In this document: piece after piece, positions 1-6,282 of the stretch
Position numbering within the stretch: position 1 is the stretch's first letter
Layout: each line of letters opens with the position of its first letter
Assembly (NCBI GenBank): GCA_005799475.1
Contig: SYGQ01000025.1
Span: forward strand, 1 to 9,235
Length of the DNA stretch: 9,235 nucleotides
From: Planctomycetia bacterium
Lineage (GTDB): Bacteria; Planctomycetota; Phycisphaerae; Phycisphaerales; SM1A02
Direction of reading: 5' to 3'
The notes under the pieces: generated by a model
Told to the model about the DNA's origin: nothing
What the model saw: only the letters and a program-made list of their open reading frames with translations
Database searches by the model: none
Translations under genes and position numbers: made by a program

Positions 1-1446
1 CGAGCAACTCTGGAACCCGACCGCGAGCATCGAAGTGTCGGTCAGCAGTGCGCCCACGACATCGCCCATGCCCTCGCCGTACGCGCCTTGGCCACTGCCG
101 CCGGAGGCAACCAGGTGGTGGCCGTACTCGTGATGAACGACCGTGCCGAAGGCTGTGTTGTTGCACCCGCCACCCGAAAGGTAGAAGTTGATCGAGGTGC
201 CGTCGTAGTACGCATTGCAGGTCGAAGCGAGATTCGTATTGATTTGGAACGCTGTCGCGTTCTGCTGCGTCGAGAGCGTCGGGTAGGTCGGGTGTGCTGC
301 GAGGATGAAGTCGCGCACATGGTTCGAGGCGATGTAGGCGTTGACTTGCGCCCGTTCCTGCTCGGCCGAGTTCGCGGCGTTGTGCATGAAGGTGGTGGTG
401 CCGCCGCTGGCCACATTGGTGGTGAGCGTCGAAGTGGTTCCAGAAATGTTCGTGACCTTGAAGTACTTGCCGGCCGCGGCGAGGTCTGAGGTGAGCGCGA
501 GCGACCCCGTCCCTGAGTAGGGAACCGTGAAGACACCGCTTGCGTTCGCCGTCGCCGTCCCCCCCGGGTAGCTGACCGTTGCGTAGGGGAGACCGGTGGG
601 AACTTCAGCCGAGCACGCGTCGGCGGAGTATCCGGTCGTCGCGTAGCCCTGCACCGCGCCGGTGATGTCGGCGTTGAGAACTTGCTCCTCTTCGAAGAGG
701 ATCTTGCCGGTGGCGGCTTCGGCGACATACAGCATTCTGGAGAGTCCCGCGCCGGGTGTGCCGCGCACGACGAGGTAACTCACGGCAAGGGTCGGCGTTG
801 CTGGCGAGTCATCGGTGCCCGCAAAGATCACGAGCTGCGCGTCAGAGGGCTCTTCGGCGCGATTTCGCACGCCCTCCTTCGACCACACCGCGCGATCGAA
901 GTTGGCGATCGTCGGTCGGGCGGGCATCGTCGCGATGAAGTCGCCCAGATTGCGAAGGTCCGCGGAGGCCAAGACCATCGGATAGCCCGACTCGTTGCGC
1001 ATGAGCAGGCGCACGGACGAGCGGAAGACTGGCACCTGGTTCACAACCTGCGAGTAGCCAAGGAGCGTGAAGCCGTAGGTCTCAGTGACCTCGTCCCACA
1101 TCACGCCGACGGAGTGGATTCCCTCCGGGAACGCACCAAATGGCGCGATGTCCACCGCACGAGCACCGAAGACATCCGCATGATCTCGAATGAACCGCGA
1201 TGCGCTCTCGGAAGGGTTGCGTCCCGTCGAGAACGCGCGCCCGTACACGCGTGTGATCCGGTCGCCACGCTCGAAGAAGTCGGCCGCGGGATTCGCGTCG
1301 AGGAAGTCGCGCCTCGCCTGCGCCACATCCACGGAGGATCCCTTCACGCCGCCTGCGCCGACCTGTTGCGCGGCTGCAGGCCTCAGTCCAGATGCGACGA
1401 CAACGGCTGATGCGGCGACGATCAATGCGATGTTCCGTGGACTCAT
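1..1446 (-). CDS. Secreted zinc metallopeptidase, fungalysin/thermolysin-like gluzincin (3' end beyond window)
   Basis: An exported zinc endopeptidase, partial: 482 codons are visible and the C-terminus lies beyond the left edge. Seen: a signal peptide at residues 1-26 (Arg4, a hydrophobic run, then AAA before Gln27). Next comes a propeptide-like region, about 27-245, in which the segment around 120-150 (YGFTLLGYSQ...VPVFRSSV) resembles the FTP/PepSY prodomain of M4/M36 enzymes. A short beta-sandwich-like stretch, about 258-345, has a carboxypeptidase-regulatory-like pattern (GLPYATVSYPGGTATANASG). The catalytic domain carries HEYGH (His439, Glu440, His443) and GEGMGD, where Glu458 is the likely third zinc ligand, with Asp462 in the ExxxD arrangement of gluzincins. 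The Glu ligand lies 15 residues after the second His, a little closer than in thermolysin. Several cysteines suit an exported, disulphide-bonded protein. The ATG at 1446 is chosen because the signal peptide follows it directly; no clear ribosome binding site precedes it. The family level (M36 versus M4-like) is inferred. The gene is divergent from smpB. Confidence 0.85.
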   Translation of the reverse strand, partial: MSPRNIALIVAASAVVVASGLRPAAAQQVGAGGVKGSSVDVAQARRDFLDANPAADFFERGDRITRVYGRAFSTGRNPSESASRFIRDHADVFGARAVDIAPFGAFPEGIHSVGVMWDEVTETYGFTLLGYSQVVNQVPVFRSSVRLLMRNESGYPMVLASADLRNLGDFIATMPARPTIANFDRAVWSKEGVRNRAEEPSDAQLVIFAGTDDSPATPTLAVSYLVVRGTPGAGLSRMLYVAEAATGKILFEEEQVLNADITGAVQGYATTGYSADACSAEVPTGLPYATVSYPGGTATANASGVFTVPYSGTGSLALTSDLAAAGKYFKVTNISGTTSTLTTNVASGGTTTFMHNAANSAEQERAQVNAYIASNHVRDFILAAHPTYPTLSTQQNATAFQINTNLASTCNAYYDGTSINFYLSGGGCNNTAFGTVVHHEYGHHLVASGGSGQGAYGEGMGDVVGALLTDTSMLAVGFQSCS

Positions 1447-1667
1447 GTCTTGGTTCTGCCTCGTGAAACGGGGTGGCTGATCGAGTGACGAAACCCAACG
1501 CGGGCACAAGCGCGATCACAACACCGCTGCGCCCTGCGCCTTCGTGGCACACAATACGCAAGAGCGCTGGCGTGTATCCAGTAATCTGCACGAAAACCGC
1601 GCCGTGGCAAGTTGGATCGTGATCCAATTGCCATTGCGCCTGCAGAATCGACCACGCGATCCATTCC
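1447..1667. other. Divergent intergenic region between metallopeptidase gene and smpB
   Basis: This is the only sizeable non-coding stretch in the window, 221 bases between two divergent start codons, so both promoters should lie here. I see no convincing sigma-70 pair. The best leftward match is TTGCCA (1610-1605) spaced 18 bases from GATTAC (1586-1581), which is weak at the -10. The one distinct element is the palindrome at 1605-1633. No small ORF or RNA gene is supported. Confidence 0.6.
1605..1633. promoter_or_regulatory. Long palindrome, candidate operator between divergent genes
   Basis: The left arm TGGCAAgTTGGATC (1605-1618) and right arm GATCCAATTGCCA (1621-1633) are reverse complements over 13 bases, apart from one extra G at 1611. 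They are separated by only GT. The near-absent loop favours a binding site for a dimeric DNA-binding protein over an RNA hairpin. No T-tract follows on the + strand, and only a short T-run lies further off on the - strand, so a terminator is unlikely. It ends 34 bases before smpB and lies about 160 bases upstream of the metallopeptidase start. Its outer bases give TTGCCA reading outward on both strands, which could overlap -35 elements. The symmetry is seen; the operator role is inferred. Confidence 0.5.
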
Positions 1668-2153
1668 ATGGCCAAGAAAGGCGACAATCGCTCCGCGGCA
1701 GGTCCCACGATTGAGAATCGCCGTGCGTTCCATGACTTCGCCATTTCCGACACGATTGAGTGCGGCATGGAACTCAAGGGCACCGAGGTCAAGTCCGTTC
1801 GCGCCTCGCAGGTGAGTCTTGCTGAAGGCTGGATCATGGCGGAACCGGCTCCGCCGAGACTCAATCTGCACGGGGTCCACATCGCCGAGTACCCGCCTGC
1901 AGGACGGGATCGCCAGCACGCGCCGGTCCGCGTCAGGCGACTCCTCGCCAAGCGTCGAGAAATCGAGCGACTCGCCGAGGTGGTGAAGGCGAAGGGAGTC
2001 TCCCTCGTCCCGCTCAAGGTCTATTTCAAGAACGGATTTGCGAAGTTGCTCGTCGGTATCGGAACTGGGAAGACGAAGTCCGACAAGCGGCAGTCGATCA
2101 CCAAACGCGAGAGCGAGCGCGAGATCGACCGTGCGATGCACCGCAGGCGATAG
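1668..2153 (+). CDS. smpB: SsrA-binding protein SmpB
   Basis: SmpB binds the tRNA-like part of tmRNA and brings it to stalled ribosomes, where the nascent chain is tagged for proteolysis and the ribosome released. The 161-residue length is normal. Family landmarks are clear: NRRAFHDFAI (17-26), the GTEVKSVR motif (38-45), HGVHIAEY (68-75), the RRLLAKRREI segment (90-99), and VPLKVYFKNG followed by LLVGIGTGKTKSDKR (114-141). The C-terminal tail is very basic (KRESEREIDRAMHRRR), as expected for the part that enters the mRNA channel. The ATG at 1668 gives the usual MAKK-type N-terminus; no Shine-Dalgarno sequence is evident upstream. It stands alone on its strand, divergent from the metallopeptidase and convergent with the SDR gene. 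The tmRNA gene itself is not in the window. Confidence 0.96.
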   Translation: MAKKGDNRSAAGPTIENRRAFHDFAISDTIECGMELKGTEVKSVRASQVSLAEGWIMAEPAPPRLNLHGVHIAEYPPAGRDRQHAPVRVRRLLAKRREIERLAEVVKAKGVSLVPLKVYFKNGFAKLLVGIGTGKTKSDKRQSITKRESEREIDRAMHRRR

Positions 2154-2159
2154 GGGGCA

Positions 2160-2858
2160 TCACGGACTCGGCATCGGAACGCATTGGCCGCTGTCGCCGT
2201 CGCGTTCGCCATCCACGAACGGTTGGATGAAGGCCGCTGCGGCTTCCGGCGAGTGAGTCCGCTCTGCGGGGATGTGCGCCGTCGAGAAGTTCTTTCGCAG
2301 CATCTCTGTGTCCACGCAGCCGAAGTTGATCGAGAACGCCACGATGCCGTGGCGCTTGCCTTCGCGCGCTGCGCTTCGGGTCATCGAGTCAAGTGCGCTC
2401 TTGGCTGCCGCGTAAGCGAAGTACCCCTCGAAGGGGTCAGTCGTTCCCAGCGTCGAGAGATTCACGATCCTTCCGCAGCCCTGTGCGACGAAGGTCCCCC
2501 AGCATCGATGGATCAGGGCGGCCGGTCCGAACGCATTGACCGCGAAGGTGTCAATGAGCAACTCTTCGGTGGTGGCCTCGAGTGCCACCAGAGGCGCAAC
2601 TCCGGCGCCGTTGACGAGGGTGTCAATTCTGCCGAATGTGTGGAGCGCGGCGCGCACGACTTCCTGCGCGGCCGCATGCCCGCGGCAGTCCGCAGCCCTG
2701 ACGAGTGTTGGGCCGGTGCAGCGGGTGGCCGTCTCGTCGAGCCGATCCTGCCGCCGCCCCACGAGGACGATCGCGTCGCCTCGCCGCGAGAGAAGTTGCG
2801 CGAGCGCACGGCCGCTGCCGCTGCCCGCGCCCGTGATGATCGAGACCCGCGGCGCCAT
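2160..2858 (-). CDS. Short-chain dehydrogenase/reductase (SDR), classical type
   Basis: A 232-residue NAD(P)-dependent oxidoreductase with a Rossmann fold; the substrate cannot be told from sequence. Seen: cofactor motif TGAGSGSG (9-16), with Ser where most classical members have Ile; VNGAG (82-86, the NNAG position); Asn108; NLST with catalytic Ser135; and YAAAK with Tyr149 and Lys153, so the Asn-Ser-Tyr-Lys tetrad is complete. Arg35-Arg36 at the end of the second strand suggests a preference for NADP(H). The usual PG after the sixth strand reads FG here (NFGCVDTEM), a small deviation. It starts 7 bases after the rseP stop on the same strand, so it is probably the last gene of the rne-dxr-rseP unit and may be translated by reinitiation. 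Its stop lies six bases from the smpB stop, leaving no room for a conventional terminator. The ATG at 2858 directly precedes the first strand. Confidence 0.9.
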   Translation of the reverse strand: MAPRVSIITGAGSGSGRALAQLLSRRGDAIVLVGRRQDRLDETATRCTGPTLVRAADCRGHAAAQEVVRAALHTFGRIDTLVNGAGVAPLVALEATTEELLIDTFAVNAFGPAALIHRCWGTFVAQGCGRIVNLSTLGTTDPFEGYFAYAAAKSALDSMTRSAAREGKRHGIVAFSINFGCVDTEMLRKNFSTAHIPAERTHSPEAAAAFIQPFVDGERDGDSGQCVPMPSP

Positions 2859-2865
2859 CGGGGCG

Positions 2866-5025
2866 TCAGCTCGCCAGCCTCATGACATCGTTGTAAAAAG
2901 TGACCGCGAAGAGCAGTCCGACAATGACGAGCCCCGCGAGGAGTGCGCCGCTCTGGAACGCCGGGCTTGGCGGTCGCCCACGCAGCTTCTCGTAGAGGAG
3001 GAACACCATCAGCCCGCCATCGGCGATCGGAATCGGCAGGAAGTTGATGACCGCGAGGTTGACACTGATCATCGCAAGGAAGAACACGAGGTAGGTGAAA
3101 CCACGATCGGCGACCCGCGTCCCGATGTGCACGATCCCCACGGGGCCTCGCAACTGTGAGACGCCGACGGTCCCACGGAAGAGACGATCGAGCGTGAGAT
3201 AGGTCATCAAGACGAGTTTCTTCGTCTCGCCGAGTCCCATCGCGACGGCTCGGAGCGGGTTTCCGTCCGCTGCGAGCACGACCTCGGCGGGCTCGAACCA
3301 CTGCGGACCGAGCGCGGGTCGCCACCCAAGCGCGAGGATCTCCGCTCGCGTGTCGGACGCAAGCGGGATGCTGGCGGCTTGGTGCGTGCCTGACTCGCCG
3401 GGAAGGACGAGCGAGACACGAAGCTCGTTTGCTCCGCGTGCGGCCGCCTCGCGCGAGGCGCGGAAGAGGTCGGTCCATGTCCCGATGGATGTTCCGTCGA
3501 CCGACTCGATCCGCGAAAGTGGGGGAAGATCAAGTGCCGCAATGGGCGTCGCGACTCCTGGTGGCGGCCCGGTGCGCGCGAACGGCCGCGCGAGCAGCGG
3601 CGTGTCCCACGCACTGCCGACCTCGACACCGAGCCGACCGTCGCCGCCGACACGGACAACTCGCTCCATCCCCTCACCCGCGCGAAGCACGCGCATCGAC
3701 AGGGTTCTCCCCGAATGCTCGGCGAGGGCAAGCCGAAACTCCATGAGCCGCGGACCCACGACATCGCCCACGCGGAGGACAACATCGCCGTCCTCAAGCG
3801 TTCCGTGAGCGGATGAGCTTGCGGGAACGCGCCCGATGCGCGTGAGCGGCGCCATTCCGAGGAGCCCGTACTCATAGTCGACAGTCGCCTGTGCAGGCTT
3901 CTCGGTGTACACGAGTGCCTGCCACGATGGGACCGTGTTGAGTGCGATGTTGCACACGCCGGCACCCTCGATAGACCAGTGTGTGGCGAGCGGGCGGCCA
4001 CCGCTGGCGGCGGCGCGCCGCACGAGCGTCTCGTACGAAGCAACGCTCCCCCCCGGGCGTGTGCTCATGAGCGCCGCGCCGCGGAACGAATCATTGAACT
4101 GGCTTTCCAACGGGGGCGTGCCGCCTGGCCCAGTCAGAGTCGCAGCGCTGATTCCCCAGGGCCCCGGCTCGCTCATGGCGTCTGGGGCGTGGTTCCAGAA
4201 TCCGGCCCGTTCCATGGCTGACCGCAGGAAAGGGAGTGCATCCGGATCTCTTAGCAGGGTCCGGCTTGAGGCGGGCGTCACGCCCATGATGCGAATCCCT
4301 GCCGTCGGGCTCGGTTCCGGGGCAACACTCAAGTGAACTTCGTGGCCAACCGCGTCGTCGCTGTACCGCCGGATCGTCATCGCCAACGGGATTCCCGGCC
4401 GACTCATCGCCGCCGCGATCTGGAGATCCGCAAAGGTGGACACGGGCGCGCCGTCGATCGCAATGATTTCGTCGCCGGGGAGGATGCCTGCCTTCGCTGC
4501 GGGATCTTCAGGGCTCACGCTTCCCACGATCGGCGCATCGAAGCGCACGCCGATCAGGAACGCGACCATGAAGAGCACGATCGCCAGTGCGACATTGCAA
4601 GTCACGCCGGCTGAAACGATCACCATCCGCTTCCAGATCGGTGCCGACGAGTAGGAGCGCGGATCCGTGCTCGCGGCATTCGGGGCCATGTCATCTTGGC
4701 CGAGCATGCGGACGAATCCGCCCAAGGGAAGGACGCGCAGGGAGTACTCCGTTTCGGAAATCCCAAGTTCGGCCAATCGCTGTGGCGTGAGCGTGATGGC
4801 CGGGCCACCGCCGCGCGCGTTGACTTCGCGGTCGGTGCCCCCGAGTCGCAGGCCGATGCCCTTGCGGTACGAAATCGCGATGGGCCCCATGCCGACGGCA
4901 AAGGCATCGACTCGAACGCCGGCCCACTTTGCCGCGATGAAGTGTCCGAATTCATGAACAGCGACGAGAAGCCCGAATCCGAGAATGACGAGCAACAGGT
5001 TCGCGCCGGAGTCAAAGAGCGCCAT
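2866..5025 (-). CDS. rseP: RseP-type site-2 membrane metalloprotease (M50), enlarged
   Basis: An inner-membrane zinc protease that cuts transmembrane segments, for example of anti-sigma factors, after a first periplasmic cut. Seen: first membrane helix, about 7-30, with HEFGH (His24, Glu25, His28); conserved loop LPLGGFVRMLGQ (99-110); second helix, about 134-158, with the AGVTCN motif; PDZ domain 1, about 163-240 (AAKAGILPGDEIIAIDG); a probable second PDZ, about 390-460 (GTLEDGDVVLRVGDVV); a possible third, about 470-560 (LSRIESVDGTSIGTWTDL); then helices near 643-665 and 690-710 flanking NFLPIPIADGG, where Asp669 is the third zinc ligand. At 719 residues it is much longer than E. coli RseP, about 450. 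The excess lies in the periplasmic part, plus an insertion of about 30 residues in the first cytoplasmic loop (about 58-92). It follows dxr by 42 bases, a common bacterial pairing. The start is firm from the first helix. Confidence 0.95.
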   Translation of the reverse strand: MALFDSGANLLLVILGFGLLVAVHEFGHFIAAKWAGVRVDAFAVGMGPIAISYRKGIGLRLGGTDREVNARGGGPAITLTPQRLAELGISETEYSLRVLPLGGFVRMLGQDDMAPNAASTDPRSYSSAPIWKRMVIVSAGVTCNVALAIVLFMVAFLIGVRFDAPIVGSVSPEDPAAKAGILPGDEIIAIDGAPVSTFADLQIAAAMSRPGIPLAMTIRRYSDDAVGHEVHLSVAPEPSPTAGIRIMGVTPASSRTLLRDPDALPFLRSAMERAGFWNHAPDAMSEPGPWGISAATLTGPGGTPPLESQFNDSFRGAALMSTRPGGSVASYETLVRRAAASGGRPLATHWSIEGAGVCNIALNTVPSWQALVYTEKPAQATVDYEYGLLGMAPLTRIGRVPASSSAHGTLEDGDVVLRVGDVVGPRLMEFRLALAEHSGRTLSMRVLRAGEGMERVVRVGGDGRLGVEVGSAWDTPLLARPFARTGPPPGVATPIAALDLPPLSRIESVDGTSIGTWTDLFRASREAAARGANELRVSLVLPGESGTHQAASIPLASDTRAEILALGWRPALGPQWFEPAEVVLAADGNPLRAVAMGLGETKKLVLMTYLTLDRLFRGTVGVSQLRGPVGIVHIGTRVADRGFTYLVFFLAMISVNLAVINFLPIPIADGGLMVFLLYEKLRGRPPSPAFQSGALLAGLVIVGLLFAVTFYNDVMRLAS

Positions 5026-5067
5026 CCATCTAGCGTAGGCGAGAGCGCGAGGGTCGCGCCGTGACGG

Positions 5068-6273
5068 TCAGGGCGAGGTACGCGCGCCGACGATGGAGCT
5101 TTGTGCTGCGACCTGGCCGCGCACAAACTCGCGCGCACGGGCATCGGCGGCGGCGACATCCGCGAGACTCGCGATCGCCGAACTGGGGAGCGCGTCCATC
5201 GCCTCCGCCACGAGTCGCGTGATGTGGCCGAACCTGATTCTGCCCTCGACGAATGCATCGACGGCGGCTTCGTTGGCCCCGTTGAGTGTCGCGCCGGCGG
5301 TGCCGCCGTCGCGGATGACTCGCCAGGCCAGTTGGACGGCAGGGAACCGCGCGTGGTCGACGGCTTCGAAGTCGAGCGATCGCAGGCGGCTCCAGTCCAA
5401 TGGGACGCTGCAGCCAATCGCCCGAGCGGGCCAGGTCAGCGCGCACTGAATGGGCAGCCGCATGTCCGGTGGCGACAACTGCGCCATGACGCTGCCGTCG
5501 TTGAACTCGACGAAGGAGTGCACGAGCGATTGCGGGTGGACGATCGCGTCGATCTGATCGGCGCCGAGGCCGAAGAGCCAGTGGGCTTCGACGATTTCGA
5601 GCGCCTTGTTCATCATCGTGGCGCTATCGATGGTGACCTTTCGTCCCATCGACCATGTGGGATGCCTCAGGGCGTCTTCAAGCGTTGCATGCTCCATCGC
5701 CTCGGCGGTCATCGCTCGGAAGGGACCCCCGCTCGCGGTGAGAACGATGCGCCGGACTTCGCTCGCGGAGTTTCCGGCGCGAAGGCACTGCGCGATGGCG
5801 CTGTGTTCGCTGTCGACCGGAATGATCGAGACGCCCCGCGCGCGCGCGCGGGCGGTGACGAGCGTCCCCGCCGCGACAAGCGCCTCCTTGTTCGCGAGCG
5901 CGATGTCGCAGCCGGCATCGATGGCCGCGAGGACCGGCCCGATCCCGGCCGAACCAACGATCGCCGCGACGACGAGATCGCCAGGTTGTCCGTGCTCGCG
6001 CACAAGCGACTCTGCAGCGATGGCCCCCTCGTATCGGTTGACATTCGTCGGGAGATCGAGTGCCGCCGCCGGTGACGAACTTGTGATGGCAACCGCGTCG
6101 GCGCCGAACTCCGTCGCCTGTTCGGAAAGACGCGCGGAATTGCGGCCAGTCGCAAGGCCGACCACATCGAACGAAGCGCCGCCAGTGTCGTTCAGGTGCC
6201 TGATGACCGACAGCGTGTTCTCGCCGATGGATCCCGTGGACCCGAGGATGAAGAGTCGTCGACGGCCAACCAT
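5068..6273 (-). CDS. dxr: 1-deoxy-D-xylulose 5-phosphate reductoisomerase
   Basis: This enzyme converts DXP to 2-C-methyl-D-erythritol 4-phosphate with NADPH and a divalent metal, the committed step of the MEP isoprenoid pathway, in the cytosol. Seen (numbering from the ATG): NADPH-binding GSTGSIG (11-17); NKEAL (128-132); metal ligands in PVDSEHSA (Asp154, Glu156) and in MNKALE (Asn222, Lys223, Glu226); the conserved HPQSLVHSFVEFNDGS block (246-261); and the C-terminal helical domain with LNGANEAAVDAF. The 401-residue length is normal. A TTG at 6282, directly abutting the TAG of the upstream ribonuclease gene, would add three residues. The ATG at 6273 is preferred because it gives the usual short N-terminus before the first strand, but neither has a clear ribosome binding site. 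The tight junction suggests translational coupling with the upstream gene. Confidence 0.96.
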   Translation of the reverse strand: MVGRRRLFILGSTGSIGENTLSVIRHLNDTGGASFDVVGLATGRNSARLSEQATEFGADAVAITSSSPAAALDLPTNVNRYEGAIAAESLVREHGQPGDLVVAAIVGSAGIGPVLAAIDAGCDIALANKEALVAAGTLVTARARARGVSIIPVDSEHSAIAQCLRAGNSASEVRRIVLTASGGPFRAMTAEAMEHATLEDALRHPTWSMGRKVTIDSATMMNKALEIVEAHWLFGLGADQIDAIVHPQSLVHSFVEFNDGSVMAQLSPPDMRLPIQCALTWPARAIGCSVPLDWSRLRSLDFEAVDHARFPAVQLAWRVIRDGGTAGATLNGANEAAVDAFVEGRIRFGHITRLVAEAMDALPSSAIASLADVAAADARAREFVRGQVAAQSSIVGARTSP

Positions 6274-6282
6274 GCTGAGCAA

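Noticed and set aside
688..701. 14-base perfect palindrome CCTCTTCGAAGAGG
   Set aside because: It lies inside the metallopeptidase coding region and is explained by the codons for LFEEE; no regulatory context.
1581..1610. Possible leftward sigma-70 promoter TTGCCA-18-GATTAC for the metallopeptidase
   Set aside because: The -10 matches the consensus at only three positions and lies over 130 bases from the start codon; too weak to list as a promoter.
1082..2017. 311-codon open frame on the - strand across the intergenic gap and smpB
   Set aside because: It overlaps both the metallopeptidase signal-peptide region in another frame and smpB on the opposite strand, both well supported, and shows no domain.
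2418..2435. Hairpin ACCCCT-CGA-AGGGGT
   Set aside because: It is within the SDR coding sequence (DPFEGY region) without a T-tract, so it is probably a chance result of GC-rich codons.
5837..5850. Run of seven CG dinucleotides, potentially Z-DNA forming or slippage-prone
   Set aside because: It encodes an Ala-Arg repeat in dxr between conserved blocks and the frame is intact; expected occasionally in such GC-rich DNA.
5101..6075. 324-codon open frame on the + strand opposite dxr
   Set aside because: The dxr frame has all catalytic motifs; the antisense translation is low-complexity and has no family features.
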